A program made the position numbers and the translations under genes. This document shows, one piece after another, positions 26,685-36,909 of a stretch of DNA of 64,000 nucleotides. The notes beneath the pieces were generated by a model that was not told where the DNA came from, did not search any database, and saw only the letters and a program-made list of their open reading frames with translations. The DNA comes from Vreelandella maris (lineage in GTDB: Bacteria > Pseudomonadota > Gammaproteobacteria > Pseudomonadales > Halomonadaceae): assembly GCF_013371085.1 (NCBI RefSeq), contig NZ_JABWCV010000010.1:62001-126000 (forward strand), read 5' to 3'. The first letter of the stretch is position 1. Each line of letters opens with the position of its first letter.

Positions 26685-27314
26685 TTAACGTGCTTTATGA
26701 GTCTCGATCTCTTTTGCCCATTCAAGCACGCGCTTACGTTGGCCATGGCTATTGAGTCGGTCTGTATCAACGCTAGCCGGAATAAGCTGACGATTGGGCG
26801 ATGCATCTAGGTCAAGATTAAAAGAACGCGAGGCGCCGGTAGGCATATCTTCAGAGCCGTAAATGGCAATGACACGAATTTCGAGCTGTATATTCTGCTC
26901 ATGAAGCAGGCTGTCATCAATTTCCCAATATTGCTTAACCTGATTCACAATGTCGCCAAACGACTGAATATTTAGATAATCTCCCGACGCTAACGGGCCC
27001 TGATGGGTGCGATAGCTGGCTTCCTGTTTTTCGCTGCCGTGTTGCTGGTACTCCACCACATCTAGAGAGTAACTCTTTTTTTGAGTATGCAGCACCGCTA
27101 CAAGGTGTTGAACATAGATTGCTTCGCTGCTCATATTGCTGATTAAGCAAATAGCATCCACACCAATCCCTTTGCCACGGTTGATGATCACACGAGGGCG
27201 ACGTTGGCGGACATAGCCGTTATAAAGCAATTGGGCATAGAAAACCCAGACGAAGAGGGTGCAAATACTTGCTATTGCCGAGATGGCTTGGGCATTATCG
27301 TTGAGCCATTCCAT
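26685..27314 (-). CDS. Single-pass membrane protein of unknown function
   Basis: A 209-residue protein with one hydrophobic helix near the N-terminus (about residues 9-31, S-I-C-T-L-F-V-W-V-F-Y-A). The following cytoplasmic-looking domain contains beta-rich sequence (V-I-I-N-R-G-K-G-I-G-V-D-A-I-C-L). The C-terminus is charged. No family is recognised. It lies between the beta-barrel gene and tRNA-Leu. Confidence 0.6.
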   Translation of the reverse strand: MEWLNDNAQAISAIASICTLFVWVFYAQLLYNGYVRQRRPRVIINRGKGIGVDAICLISNMSSEAIYVQHLVAVLHTQKKSYSLDVVEYQQHGSEKQEASYRTHQGPLASGDYLNIQSFGDIVNQVKQYWEIDDSLLHEQNIQLEIRVIAIYGSEDMPTGASRSFNLDLDASPNRQLIPASVDTDRLNSHGQRKRVLEWAKEIETHKAR

Positions 27315-27553
27315 TATTAGAGATCCTTCTCATAGTTATTGGAGGTAATCATTGGAGATAGTATTGGCGTCAATTACTCGCAGTAAGCCATTTCACATTG
27401 AGGCATTGACGAGTATCCAATTAGTCGTTTTAACAGAGCCTAGCGGAAAAGTGGTGCTAAGTCAGCCTGTTAAAAGTATGTAGTTCGGCAAATGCCAAGC
27501 ACGAAAAAAATGGCATTGAGCCATTAATGATTTAAAGCCAGGAGTAAAAACGC

Positions 27554-27591
27554 AAAAAAAAGCCTTAATATCACCTAAGCTAGGTATTAAG
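27554..27591 (-). terminator. Terminator of tRNA-Leu
   Basis: On the minus strand CTTAATA pairs with TATTAAG, with an inner CCTA/TAGG pairing, followed by GCTTTTTTTT. It lies about 50 bases past the tRNA 3' end. Confidence 0.8.
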
Positions 27592-27642
27592 ACATTTTGA
27601 AAGGGGGGTATAACGTTAACTGCTTAAAAACTAACAAGTAAT

Positions 27643-27727
27643 TGGTGCGGATGGGGAGACTCGAACTCCCACACCTTACGGCACTAGAACCTAAATCTAG
27701 CGTGTCTACCAATTCCACCACATCCGC
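27643..27727 (-). tRNA. tRNA-Leu (anticodon UAG)
   Basis: An 85-base tRNA with a paired acceptor stem (5' GCGGATG, 3' CATCCGC), the D-arm G-G-T-A-G-A-C, anticodon loop TTTAGGT with anticodon TAG, a long class II variable arm, the T loop GTTCGAGTC, and an encoded CCA end. It reads CUN leucine codons. Confidence 0.97.
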
Positions 27728-27740
27728 TAAGACGAGGCGT

Positions 27741-27768
27741 ATATTATCAACTTCGTGATAGAAGTCAA
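27741..27768 (-). promoter_or_regulatory. Promoter of tRNA-Leu
   Basis: On the minus strand a -35 TTGACT (27763-27768) and a -10 TAATAT (27741-27746) are separated by 16 bases. The tRNA begins about 14 bases after the -10, and the following CGCCTCG is a GC-rich discriminator typical of stringently controlled stable-RNA promoters. Confidence 0.75.
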
Positions 27769-27807
27769 CCATGAGTTTAATATTAATATCTCTATTGGGG
27801 AAAAGGC

Positions 27808-28512
27808 ATGAATGTAAAACAATGGCTACAGCGTGGCGGCCATTGGCTAAAGCAGGCCATGCCTGGCTATTGCGCCTTTTGTTTGGCACCCGCCTTGGCG
27901 GGGCGGGGGTGGTGCACCGCCTGTTTAGTTGGGCTGCCGTGGAACCTAAATGCCTGTCGACAGTGCGGTGACCCTGTTACCCATGGGGCGAGCTTGTGTG
28001 GTCACTGCTTAATTGACCCGCCGGCATTTTCGACCACCCAAGCGGGGCTTTTATATCAGGGGCCTATTAAAGCGCTGGTACATGATTTTAAATTTCACGC
28101 CTCCCCGCGGGCGGGCACGTTGTTAGCGGAGTTAATGGTATTAACGCCGCCGCCTACCCAAGCAGACGCACTGTTGTCGGTACCTATGCACCCAGCGCAT
28201 GCTCGCACGCGAGGATTTAATCAATCGCAGTGGTTAGCCGAGAGGCTCAGTCGCCCTCTTGATATGCCATTAGTGTCTGCCAAGCGAGTGAAGGATTCCC
28301 CCTCCCAGCGCACGTTAAACCGTCGTCAACGGGTTGCTAATTTGGTGGGCGCCTTTGTGTTCGAAACGCCGCCACCAGCGCATTTGTTGATCATAGATGA
28401 TGTTGTCACCACAGGCTCAACGGGGCATGCACTGGCGCGCGCGGCGCTAGAGGCGGGCGCGGAACGTGTGGATATTTGGGCGACCGCGCGGACACCCCTG
28501 GGCAAGGATTGA
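27808..28512 (+). CDS. comF: ComF family phosphoribosyltransferase-like protein
   Basis: A 234-residue protein. The N-terminal zinc ribbon has paired cysteines (C-A-F-C, C-T-A-C, C-R-Q-C, C-G-H-C). The C-terminal part is a phosphoribosyltransferase fold with the PRPP loop I-I-D-D-V-V-T-T-G-S-T. ComF/GntX proteins are needed for DNA uptake in competent bacteria and for use of DNA as a nutrient. The start at ATG 27808 follows GGGGAAAAGG. Confidence 0.92.
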   Translation: MNVKQWLQRGGHWLKQAMPGYCAFCLAPALAGRGWCTACLVGLPWNLNACRQCGDPVTHGASLCGHCLIDPPAFSTTQAGLLYQGPIKALVHDFKFHASPRAGTLLAELMVLTPPPTQADALLSVPMHPAHARTRGFNQSQWLAERLSRPLDMPLVSAKRVKDSPSQRTLNRRQRVANLVGAFVFETPPPAHLLIIDDVVTTGSTGHALARAALEAGAERVDIWATARTPLGKD

Positions 28513-28566
28513 TAGAATAGTGCTTTAGCGTATTCAAAAGCCTTTTTGCCAACCCAGGAGTGACCG

Positions 28567-29541
28567 ATGTCACACCCGTTTAGCTCACTTTCGCCCGACC
28601 TAGTGATGTCTGCAGTAGAGTCGCTGGATGTTTGGCCCGCCGGTGAGCCCTTTGCGCTGAATAGCTATGAAAACCGTGTGCTGTTGTTTCGTGATGATGA
28701 CGGCAAAAACTGGATTGTTAAATTTTATCGGCCTGATCGCTGGTCAGACGCGGCGATTCAAGAAGAGCACGATTTTTTACAGGAGCTCGCTAGTCAGCAG
28801 GTGCCGGTAGTTGCGCCTTGGCGTGATAGGGCGGGTGTCTCGCTACACTATTTTAAAGCGTATCGATTTGCACTGTTTCCCCACTGCCCAGGCCAGGCAC
28901 CAGAGTTAGATAACCCATCGCACTTATTTGCCATGGGGCAGGTGTTAGGGCGGTTGCATAAAGTGTCGGCCAAAAAAACGTTTCAGCACCGTCCTCGGCT
29001 AGAAATGGCGAGTGGTATTTTAGATGCCCAGCAGCGAGTGCTGGCCAGCAATTGGATGAACCGTCATCAGCGCCGGGCTTACGATAATGTCATTGAAAAG
29101 GTGCATCAGCAGCTTGTAAAACATACGGTGCCCGCCAGCAGCATGATTCGCTGCCATGGAGATTGCCATTTGGGCAATGTGCTAGGGCGTGATGAGGACT
29201 TTACGCTGGTCGATTTTGACGACTGCATCATGGCGCCTGCTATGCAGGATATTTGGATGCTACTGCCCACGGATGACCCCCAGGGGTGGCGATCATATCT
29301 AAGTGAAATTACCGAAGGGTATGAGGAAACCTGCTCGTTTCCTACTGATCAGATGGCGTTGATAGAACCACTGAGAAGCTATCGTTTAATTAGGCACTCA
29401 GCGTGGCTGGTTTCTCGCTGGGATGATCCTGCTTTTCCCCGCGCCTTTCCCTGGCTGGCGGATAGTGGCTATTGGGATCAGCATATCCGCCAATTAGAGC
29501 AGCAGTGCCTGCAGTTAGACAATCCACGCTGGCTGGCGTAA
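28567..29541 (+). CDS. srkA: Stress response kinase A (YihE/RdoA)
   Basis: A 324-residue choline-kinase-fold Ser/Thr kinase that counters stress-induced death in E. coli. The N-terminal N-S-Y-E-N-R-V, the lysine strand W-I-V-K-F-Y-R-P, the catalytic H-G-D-C-H-L-G-N-V and metal-binding D-F-D-D are all intact. It starts 54 bp after comF with an AGGAG site, and may share its transcript. Confidence 0.93.
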   Translation: MSHPFSSLSPDLVMSAVESLDVWPAGEPFALNSYENRVLLFRDDDGKNWIVKFYRPDRWSDAAIQEEHDFLQELASQQVPVVAPWRDRAGVSLHYFKAYRFALFPHCPGQAPELDNPSHLFAMGQVLGRLHKVSAKKTFQHRPRLEMASGILDAQQRVLASNWMNRHQRRAYDNVIEKVHQQLVKHTVPASSMIRCHGDCHLGNVLGRDEDFTLVDFDDCIMAPAMQDIWMLLPTDDPQGWRSYLSEITEGYEETCSFPTDQMALIEPLRSYRLIRHSAWLVSRWDDPAFPRAFPWLADSGYWDQHIRQLEQQCLQLDNPRWLA

Positions 29542-29552
29542 ATAGGGGCGAT

Positions 29553-30116
29553 TTAATCTGGCACGGCCTCTTCGCGGGGCACGGGGTTGGCGACGCCTTC
29601 TCCGTCAGCTTGGCGGCGTTGCTCGTTCAATTCTTCAGAAGGGTTGTCCTGCTCTTTAATCTCTAGGGACTCATTCAGCGTGAGAACGAACGTTTGCCCA
29701 GGAGAAAGCGTGCATGGAGTGCCTTCGCACGCGATGCCGTATTGACCATCTTCGGCATACGCGCTGGCGCTGAATTCACCTGTAAAAATATTGCTGTCAG
29801 CATCGTGTGTTTCAATGCAGGTGGCATCTTTCGTGGTAACACGAATGCGCTCATCGACTAATTGGGCATTGCCCACGATGACGCAATATTCAGGCAGCGA
29901 GTGCGAAGCTCTCTCAGCTTGAGTGGGGTGTAGCAATATGTCGTTAAGGCGTGCTTGGTTTGACTCAAAAGTAAGCTCTTCAACAACCTCAACGCCAACG
30001 GTCGCTTCATTGGGCAGTGAAAGTGTCGCTTCTGCGGCGAAAGAGGGTAGCGGCGTGGCAAAATAAAAGGGAACCGCGATGGCGGCTAACCAAAAGGGCG
30101 TTGGCTTAAATGACAT
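29553..30116 (-). CDS. Exported protein of unknown function
   Basis: A 187-residue protein with a signal peptide (residues 1-28, ending S-F-A-A). The mature part is acidic, has four cysteines that could pair (C-V-I-V, T-C-I-E, A-C-E-G-T-P-C), and ends in a low-complexity Glu/Pro-rich tail. No family is recognised. A periplasmic location is likely. It is convergent with srkA, 11 bp apart. Confidence 0.6.
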   Translation of the reverse strand: MSFKPTPFWLAAIAVPFYFATPLPSFAAEATLSLPNEATVGVEVVEELTFESNQARLNDILLHPTQAERASHSLPEYCVIVGNAQLVDERIRVTTKDATCIETHDADSNIFTGEFSASAYAEDGQYGIACEGTPCTLSPGQTFVLTLNESLEIKEQDNPSEELNEQRRQADGEGVANPVPREEAVPD

Positions 30117-30454
30117 GGCGAACTCTCAATGGTGGTGCCTGAAATAAAGGCAATCAATAATAATGATTTATCATAGCACAGGCCCCTAGGTTGCAAAGTG
30201 AGCACCGCGGCGCTCTGCCGCAGTTAGAGAAGCCAACAGCAGGCGAGATGCGGTAAAATAATGAAATTAACTAATATTTGTTGTGCGTTTTTTATGAAAA
30301 GTATACTTTTTGTACAACTTGGGTAGAGAAAGACGTTGGTGAACGTCCCTCTAGTAGTCGTTTTACTTTTTTCATGCGCAAAGGGTTAGAGACCTAGGTG
30401 ACCGTTTGGACGCGATTGCGCACGGTTTTGATACAGTTTTTGAAGAGGCCTAAT

Positions 30455-31006
30455 ATGTCCGATGATATCGCCGAGCACTATCGCCAGATAATTTCAGCAC
30501 TTGGCGAAGACCCAAACCGTGAAGGGCTGCGAGATACGCCGAAACGTGCAGCCAAGGCTATGCAGTTTTTGAATGCAGGCTACTCTCAGTCGTTGGACGA
30601 GATCGTTAATGGTGCGGTGTTTGAATCGCAAACGGATGAAATGGTGCTGGTGAAGGACATTGAGCTCTACTCAATGTGTGAGCACCACCTGCTGCCATTT
30701 ATCGGTAAATGCCACATTGCCTATCTGCCTAACGGCAAAGTATTAGGATTGTCTAAGTTTGCCCGTATTGTCGATATGTTTGCGCGCCGTATGCAGATCC
30801 AAGAAAATTTAACCCGTGAGATTGCAGATGCCGTTCAGGAAGTGACTCAGGCAACGGGCGTTGCTGTGGTCATTGAGGCGCGCCACCTCTGCATGATGAT
30901 GCGTGGCGTAGAGAAGCAAAATTCCAGTATGACATCATCGGTAATGCTGGGTGGTTTTCGTAGCAACCAGGCGACCCGGCAAGAGTTTTTAATGCTGATT
31001 AACTGA
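30455..31006 (+). CDS. folE: GTP cyclohydrolase I
   Basis: A 183-residue enzyme converting GTP to dihydroneopterin triphosphate, the first step of folate (and queuosine) synthesis. The zinc-binding C-E-H-H, the second ligand region H-L-C-M-M-M-R-G and E-G-L-R-D-T-P-K-R match the family. ATG 30455 has GAGG at 6-base spacing; the frame extends 19 codons upstream without family similarity. Confidence 0.96.
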   Translation: MSDDIAEHYRQIISALGEDPNREGLRDTPKRAAKAMQFLNAGYSQSLDEIVNGAVFESQTDEMVLVKDIELYSMCEHHLLPFIGKCHIAYLPNGKVLGLSKFARIVDMFARRMQIQENLTREIADAVQEVTQATGVAVVIEARHLCMMMRGVEKQNSSMTSSVMLGGFRSNQATRQEFLMLIN

Positions 31007-31125
31007 TTTAACTGTCGTTAATTAGCGAGTAAAGCACGCGGTAAACTTGGTCTAAAGGGGTGTTTCGTCTTAGCATGAAGAGGTTAATGAGCCTATAAGG
31101 CCATCATTTTGGTCAGGAGCCTGTC

Positions 31126-32583
31126 ATGGAAGCGCTTAAAGAAACACAGCTGTATTGCCCCTTTGCCTATATAGACGGTAGTTGGGTCGCGGCGGATAGC
31201 GGCGAGCAGATCACCGTATTGAACCCGGCAACCGGCGAAGCGATTGGCGATATTCCCCGCTTGGGAAAAGTTGAGACCGAGCGGGCGATAGACGCGGCGG
31301 ATGCTGCACTACCTGCGTGGCGTGCCCTTACCGCTCAGGAACGAGCGGATTTGCTGTTGAAATGGCACGATCTGATGATGGAGCATCAGCAGGATCTCGC
31401 CATGCTGATGACCTACGAGCAGGGTAAGCCGCTCAAAGAAGCGGCGGGTGAAATTGCCTATGCGGCCAGTTTTCTGCGCTGGTTTGCCGAAGAAGCGCGG
31501 CGCGTTTATGGCGAAACCATTCCTGCCGCTAAAGCTAACCAGCGCATTGTGGTGACTAAGCAGCCCGTCGGTGTTGTGGGGGCTATTACGCCCTGGAATT
31601 TCCCTGCGGCGATGATTACCCGTAAGGCAGGTGCGGCACTAGCAGCAGGCTGCACGATCGTGGTTAAACCTGCTAGCCAGACGCCGTTTTCAGCCACTGC
31701 GCTCGCGCTATTGGCCGAGCGCGCCGGTATTCCCCGCGGTGTGTTCAACGTGGTGCCCGGCAGTGCCAGCGATATTGCCCAAGCCATGACCCAGTCGCCC
31801 AAAGTGCGCAAGATTACCTTCACTGGCTCGACCGAAGTAGGTCGCAAGCTGATGGCGCAAGCGGCAGAGCACGTGCAGAAGATCTCGCTTGAGCTGGGCG
31901 GCAATGCGCCGTTTATCGTGTTTGAAGATGCCGATTTAGATGCCGCTGTTGAAGGCGCCATGGCCGCTAAATTCCGTAACGCCGGGCAAACCTGTGTTTG
32001 CACTAATCGCTTCCTGGTTCAGTCCAGCGTGATTAACGCCTTTTGCGAAAAGTTAGCGGTTGCCATGAACAGCGAGCTGCATGTCGGCGATGGCACCAAG
32101 CCGAATATTAATATCGGTCCGCTCATTGATGGCAATGCGGTTAAAAAAGTCAGTGAGCATGTGCAGGACGCCATCGATAATGGTGCAGAGCTGTTGTTGG
32201 GCGGACATCCGCACCCGTTGGGTGGCAACTTTTTTACGCCGACGCTGATAAGTTTTGCGACCGACAAGATGAAAGTGGCCCACGAAGAGACCTTCGGCCC
32301 GCTCGCGGCTGTCTTCCCGTTTGACGATGAAGAGACTGCGATTGAGATGGCCAACGATACCCAGTACGGCTTGGCTTCTTACTTCTATTCGCGTGATCTT
32401 TCCCGCGTATGGCGGGTGGCCGAAGCGCTGGAATATGGCATGGTGGGTATCAATACGGGCGCTATTTCCAATGCGGCGGCACCGTTTGGGGGCGTCAAAG
32501 CCTCGGGGTTGGGTCGTGAAGGTGGTCATCAGGGGTTAGAAGAGTACCTTGAAACCAAGTATCTATGTATTGATCTTGGCTGA
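31126..32583 (+). CDS. gabD: Succinate-semialdehyde dehydrogenase (NADP+)
   Basis: A 485-residue aldehyde dehydrogenase. The catalytic Glu is in L-E-L-G-G-N-A-P and the nucleophile Cys in G-Q-T-C-V-C-T-N-R. The NADP site T-P-W-N-F-P and the G-S-T-E-V-G loop are present. The pattern F-I-V-F-D/E-D-A-D-L-D and overall sequence best fit the GabD class that oxidises succinate semialdehyde in GABA and polyamine breakdown. No gabT is adjacent, so the pathway assignment rests on sequence alone. Confidence 0.88.
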   Translation: MEALKETQLYCPFAYIDGSWVAADSGEQITVLNPATGEAIGDIPRLGKVETERAIDAADAALPAWRALTAQERADLLLKWHDLMMEHQQDLAMLMTYEQGKPLKEAAGEIAYAASFLRWFAEEARRVYGETIPAAKANQRIVVTKQPVGVVGAITPWNFPAAMITRKAGAALAAGCTIVVKPASQTPFSATALALLAERAGIPRGVFNVVPGSASDIAQAMTQSPKVRKITFTGSTEVGRKLMAQAAEHVQKISLELGGNAPFIVFEDADLDAAVEGAMAAKFRNAGQTCVCTNRFLVQSSVINAFCEKLAVAMNSELHVGDGTKPNINIGPLIDGNAVKKVSEHVQDAIDNGAELLLGGHPHPLGGNFFTPTLISFATDKMKVAHEETFGPLAAVFPFDDEETAIEMANDTQYGLASYFYSRDLSRVWRVAEALEYGMVGINTGAISNAAAPFGGVKASGLGREGGHQGLEEYLETKYLCIDLG

Positions 32584-32622
32584 GCCCTAAGTGTTCTTTT
32601 TTAAGTAAGACTGGGTAAAAAA

Positions 32623-32660
32623 AGCCCCCATCAGCGCACTGCTGATGGGGGCTAGTTTTT
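32623..32660. terminator. Bidirectional terminator between gabD and purH
   Basis: AGCCCCCATCAGC, loop GCACT, GCTGATGGGGGCT: a perfect 13-bp stem flanked by an A run on the left and a T run on the right. It serves both convergent genes. Confidence 0.95.
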
Positions 32661-32711
32661 TTTACGGCATCAGTTTGATGCCGATAGTGTGGCTAAACGT
32701 CGTGGCTGATC

Positions 32712-34328
32712 TTAGTGACGGAAGTGGCGCATGCCGGTAAATACCATGGCAATGCCTGCTTCGTTGGCAGCGTCGATCACTTCCTGGTCGCGCATGGATC
32801 CCCCCGGCTGAATGACGGCAGTAATGCCTGCGGCTGCCGCGGCATCAATGCCATCGCGGAAAGGGAAGAAGGCATCAGACGCCATCACTGATCCGGGCAC
32901 CGAAAGACCCTCGTCAGCGGCCTTAATGCCGGCAATTTTAGCCGAATAAACACGGCTCATTTGGCCCGCGCCGACGCCTACGGTTTGACCTTCTTTGGCA
33001 TACACAATCGCGTTGGATTTAACGAATTTGGCCACTCGCCAAGCAAAGGCCAAGTCACGCAGCTCTTGTTCGCTAGGGGAGCGCTGGCTGACCACCTTCA
33101 GGTCATCACGGGTGACCATTCCATCATCGCGCTCTTGCACCAGCAAACCGGCATTGACGCGCTTAAAGTCTAGCGCGGGCTGCTGCTCGCCGGGCCAGTG
33201 AGCGCTGACGTCCAGCAACCGTACGTTTTGCTTATTCGCTACAATGGCTGCGGCTTCATCGCTGACCCCAGGGGCAATAATCACCTCGACAAACTGGCGA
33301 TCAATAATCGCCTGGGCTGTTTCGGCGTCCAGCGGTGTATTGAAGGCAATAATGCCGCCAAATGCGCTGGTAGGGTCGGTGGCAAAGGCTTTGTCGTAAG
33401 CGGCTAAGGCGGTTGCGCCAATGGCGACGCCGCAAGGGTTGGCGTGTTTAACAATCACGCAGGCCGTCTCGTTAAAGGCTTTTACACACTCAAACGCAGC
33501 GTCGGTATCGGCGACATTGTTATACGAAAGCGGCTTGCCTTGGAGCATTTTGGCAGTAGCGACACTGGGCTCGCTCGCCTGGGGGTCAACGTAAAAGGCT
33601 GCCTGCTGATGCGGATTTTCGCCGTAGCGCATGTCCTGCTTTTTCGTTAGCTGCAGGTTAAAAGTGCGTGGGAAAGTCTTATCGCTAGCATTCACTTGGC
33701 GACCCAGGTAGTCAGCAATCGCGCCGTCGTAGCCAGCGGTGTGTTCAAACGCTTTTACCGCTAAATCAAAACGCGTGGCGCGACTCACTTGACCATCCTG
33801 GGCGGCCAACTCACCAAGTACCCGCGCGTAGTCACTGCTATTGACCACGATAGTGGTGTAGGCGTGGTTTTTAGCGCAGGCGCGTACCATGGTTGGGCCG
33901 CCGATATCGATATTTTCGATGGCGTCTTCCAGCGTGCAGTCAGGCTTGGCCACCGTGGCGGCAAAGGGGTAAAGATTAACCACCACCATGTCGATCGGGG
34001 TGATGTCGTTTTCGGCCATGACCGCATCATCCTGACCACGACGCGCCAGGATGCCGCCATGAATTTTCGGGTGCAGCGTTTTTACCCGGCCATTCATAAT
34101 TTCGGGGAAGCCGGTGTGTTCAGACACTTCTTTCACTGCAATAGCATTTTCCTGCAGCAGGCGGAAGGTGCCGCCAGTAGAGAGCAGTTCAACACCATGC
34201 TCAGTCAGGCCACGGGCAAATTCTACAATGCCGGTTTTATCAGAAACGCTCAAAAGAGCGCGGCGGACGGGAGTGGCGCTACTGTCAGTCGAGGAAGAAC
34301 TATCAGCCATGAGAGGATTATCAGCCAT
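32712..34328 (-). CDS. purH: Bifunctional AICAR transformylase/IMP cyclohydrolase
   Basis: A 538-residue enzyme for the last two steps of de novo IMP synthesis. The N-terminal MGS-like cyclohydrolase begins [10 protein letters not shown] and includes [10 protein letters not shown]. The C-terminal transformylase has [15 protein letters not shown] and S-D-A-F-F-P-F. Two nearly identical ATG contexts (TCTCATGGCTGATA repeated) offer starts at 34328 or 34313; neither has a strong binding site. It lies downstream of fis and dusB on the same strand. Confidence 0.97.
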   Translation of the reverse strand: MADNPLMADSSSSTDSSATPVRRALLSVSDKTGIVEFARGLTEHGVELLSTGGTFRLLQENAIAVKEVSEHTGFPEIMNGRVKTLHPKIHGGILARRGQDDAVMAENDITPIDMVVVNLYPFAATVAKPDCTLEDAIENIDIGGPTMVRACAKNHAYTTIVVNSSDYARVLGELAAQDGQVSRATRFDLAVKAFEHTAGYDGAIADYLGRQVNASDKTFPRTFNLQLTKKQDMRYGENPHQQAAFYVDPQASEPSVATAKMLQGKPLSYNNVADTDAAFECVKAFNETACVIVKHANPCGVAIGATALAAYDKAFATDPTSAFGGIIAFNTPLDAETAQAIIDRQFVEVIIAPGVSDEAAAIVANKQNVRLLDVSAHWPGEQQPALDFKRVNAGLLVQERDDGMVTRDDLKVVSQRSPSEQELRDLAFAWRVAKFVKSNAIVYAKEGQTVGVGAGQMSRVYSAKIAGIKAADEGLSVPGSVMASDAFFPFRDGIDAAAAAGITAVIQPGGSMRDQEVIDAANEAGIAMVFTGMRHFRH

Positions 34329-34378
34329 GAGAATGCTCGTATGCAGAGTCGAGAATAGAAAATAACAACGCCCCAGGG

Positions 34379-34735
34379 TTATGGGGCGTCACCTTCGATA
34401 AGTCCGTATTGCTTGAGTTTTTTACGCAGGGTGCCGCGGTTCAAGCCAAGCACATCCGCGGCACGGGTCTGATTGCCTTCGGTGTGCTCCAAAACGCAGG
34501 CGAGTAACGGCGCCTCTACCTCGGCCATCACCATGGCATAAAGGTCGCTGGCTTGGCTGCCATCTAAATGTTCAAAATAGCGGCGCATTGCTGTTTCAAC
34601 AGCCTCTCTAAGCGGCTGTGGCGGTGAGCTAGCAGCCGGATCCGCAAGCGTGCCCGTTAAATGGGAGTAGCTCTCGCTGGCACGGGTGTCGCTAGAAGAG
34701 TAGGTGTCGCTAGAGAGAAGATCGCGTTCGGTCAT
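34379..34735 (-). CDS. fis: DNA-binding protein Fis
   Basis: A 118-residue nucleoid protein. The C-terminal helix-turn-helix [20 protein letters not shown] closely matches E. coli Fis (98 aa). The N-terminal 45 residues are Ser/Thr-rich and longer than usual. It overlaps the end of dusB by four bases (ATGA), preserving the classical dusB-fis operon. Confidence 0.96.
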   Translation of the reverse strand: MTERDLLSSDTYSSSDTRASESYSHLTGTLADPAASSPPQPLREAVETAMRRYFEHLDGSQASDLYAMVMAEVEAPLLACVLEHTEGNQTRAADVLGLNRGTLRKKLKQYGLIEGDAP

Positions 34736-35769
34736 GCAGCATGGCTTCCTTTGGCTAGCAAACGTGTGGCGGCGCCGGGGGCCATCACGTCATTGATCCA
34801 ATCAAATTGCGTTTCAGGTGATGCTAACGCATTGAACTGCTGCTTAAGCGCGCGCTGTTGGGGCTGCGAAAAGCGTGGGTCGTCGCTGATATACCAGCCA
34901 ACATGTTTACGTGCGATACGCACACCCATGGTCGAGCCATAAAACTCATGCAACGCCTCGACATGTCCTTGCAGCACATGGCCACGCTCAGCAAGGCTGG
35001 GGAGCGCCATCCGCTCTCCGTGCGCTAAGTAGTGGCTGATCTGTTGAAATATCCATGGGTTGCCTTGAGCACCACGGCCTACCATCACGGCATCAGCGCC
35101 GGTATAAGCGAGTACCTCGGCGGCTTTTTCCGGACTTGTTATGTCGCCGTTGGCTATCACCGGGATTGAAAGGTGAGATTTGATCTCAGCAATCGTGTCG
35201 TACTCTGCCTGACCAGTATAGCGCTGCTGGCGGTGTCTGCCATGAATAGCGAGCGCTTGGATGCCTGCTGACTCGGCTAAACGGGCAATCCGCAGGGCGT
35301 TGTTCGTCTCGGCGCACCAGCCGGTGCGGATTTTCAGGGTAACGGGAATATCGACCGCTGATACCACCGCGTCGAGAATGTCAGCCACCAGCGCTTCATC
35401 TCGCAGAAGTGCCGACCCAGCGGCTTTATTGCATACTTTTTTGGCGGGGCAGCCCATGTTGATATCGATAATCTGCGCCCCCAGCTCGGCATTCAGCCGC
35501 GCTGCCTGCGCCAGCATTTCAGCGTCGCCTCCTGCTATTTGCACCACGCGCGGGTCCGGTTCACCTCGGTGATCCATGCGTAGCTGCGATTTGCGTGTAT
35601 GCCATAAGCTAGGGTCTGCCGTGACCATTTCACCCACGACCCAGCCAGCACCCAGCCTGCGACATAGCTGGCGAAAGGGGCGGTCAGTAACGCCGGCCAT
35701 TGGGGCAAGAATTACCTTGTTGGGTAACACGTAGCGGCCAATGCTGGTTGGTTTCGTCGTTAAGGTCAT
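34732..35769 (-). CDS. dusB: tRNA-dihydrouridine synthase B
   Basis: A 345-residue FMN enzyme reducing uridines in the tRNA D-loop. The N-terminal [15 protein letters not shown], the catalytic Cys in [19 protein letters not shown], and [11 protein letters not shown] are diagnostic. It is the first gene of dusB-fis. Confidence 0.96.
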   Translation of the reverse strand: MTLTTKPTSIGRYVLPNKVILAPMAGVTDRPFRQLCRRLGAGWVVGEMVTADPSLWHTRKSQLRMDHRGEPDPRVVQIAGGDAEMLAQAARLNAELGAQIIDINMGCPAKKVCNKAAGSALLRDEALVADILDAVVSAVDIPVTLKIRTGWCAETNNALRIARLAESAGIQALAIHGRHRQQRYTGQAEYDTIAEIKSHLSIPVIANGDITSPEKAAEVLAYTGADAVMVGRGAQGNPWIFQQISHYLAHGERMALPSLAERGHVLQGHVEALHEFYGSTMGVRIARKHVGWYISDDPRFSQPQQRALKQQFNALASPETQFDWINDVMAPGAATRLLAKGSHAA

Positions 35770-35867
35770 GGCGTCGGGCTTTATGAGTGCTGGGCTAGCG
35801 CGAGTAGGCGTTTCAAGGGGGCGTATGATACGCCTACTCGGTGATGGGGTGAAGGCCGATTGCCGCT

Positions 35868-36782
35868 TTAACGCGGACGTTGGCCATTAAGACGCACCCA
35901 GCCTTCGCGAATAACGGGGTCCTCCATCGCGATTCCCTGCTCGGCATAGGCTGCATAAACATCATTGGCTTGGTTAGCAAGAATACCTGATAACGCTATA
36001 CGACCGCCGGGGGCGACGTGTCCGGCAATCATTGGCGCCAGCTCAACCAGCGGCCCCGCTAAAATATTGGCGGTCACCACAGGGTAGCCGCCGCCATCGC
36101 TTAACTGCTCTGGGTAGTAGAGAGATAAATCTGGCTCGGCAATACCGTTACGCTCGGCGTTGTCGCGGCTGGCTTGGAGTGCCTGAGGGTCAATGTCGGT
36201 AGCATCAGCATGGCTAGCACCCAACTTGAGCGCAGCGATAGCAAGAATGCCAGAGCCGCAGCCCACATCCAGCACGGTCTGCTGGGCTAAGTGCCCCGCC
36301 ACGGCCAGTTCATCCAGCCACTCCAAACACAGCGCTGTGGTCGGGTGCGTGCCCGTTCCAAAGGCCAGGCCTGGGTCGAGAATCAAGTTAACGGCGTCGG
36401 CATGGGGCGGTTCGTGCCAGCTTGGTACGATCCACAGCCGCTGACCCATCTGCAGCGGTGTGAAATCATCCATCCACTCCCGCTCCCAGTCCCGGTCAGC
36501 CAGTAACTCATACTCGATGGTAGGGCAGGGCTCCCCCGGCATCTGTTCGGCCCAAGCGGCCTCAATACGCTCCAGCATGCTTTCGACGCCCTCTAGGTCA
36601 TCGTAAAGGCCGGTTAGGATGGTGTCTTCCCATAGCGGTGTCGTGCCACGTTCTGGCTCAAATACCGGATCATCGTGAGCATCCTGGAGGCCAATGGCTG
36701 TCGCTCCCTCTTCAAGCAGCAGTTCCTCAAGGAACTCGGCTTGTTCGGGAGCGACGTGGGCTTTGAGTTGAAGCCAGGGCAT
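35868..36782 (-). CDS. prmA: Ribosomal protein L11 methyltransferase
   Basis: A 304-residue SAM-dependent enzyme that trimethylates ribosomal protein L11. The N-terminal substrate domain starts M-P-W-L-Q-L-K. The methyltransferase core has F-G-T-G-T-H-P-T-T, V-L-D-V-G-C-G-S-G-I-L-A and A-N-I-L-A-G-P-L. It sits between dusB-fis and accBC, a common order in gammaproteobacteria. Confidence 0.96.
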   Translation of the reverse strand: MPWLQLKAHVAPEQAEFLEELLLEEGATAIGLQDAHDDPVFEPERGTTPLWEDTILTGLYDDLEGVESMLERIEAAWAEQMPGEPCPTIEYELLADRDWEREWMDDFTPLQMGQRLWIVPSWHEPPHADAVNLILDPGLAFGTGTHPTTALCLEWLDELAVAGHLAQQTVLDVGCGSGILAIAALKLGASHADATDIDPQALQASRDNAERNGIAEPDLSLYYPEQLSDGGGYPVVTANILAGPLVELAPMIAGHVAPGGRIALSGILANQANDVYAAYAEQGIAMEDPVIREGWVRLNGQRPR

Positions 36783-36846
36783 GGAGAGTCTCCGCAGAAC
36801 GAATTAAAGGCAAAAACAGTAAAAACACTTACTTTAAAAACAGTAA

Positions 36847-36868
36847 CGGGGTGGACATGGCCACCCCG
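36847..36868 (-). terminator. Probable terminator after accBC
   Basis: CGGGGTGG, loop of 6, CCACCCCG: an 8-bp GC stem in the accC-prmA gap. On the minus strand it is followed by TTACTGTTTTTA, a broken T run, so termination may be partial. Confidence 0.55.
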
Positions 36869-36909
36869 CTGGGCATCACTCTTAGCGCTGAAAAGCGTTT
36901 GAAACGCTA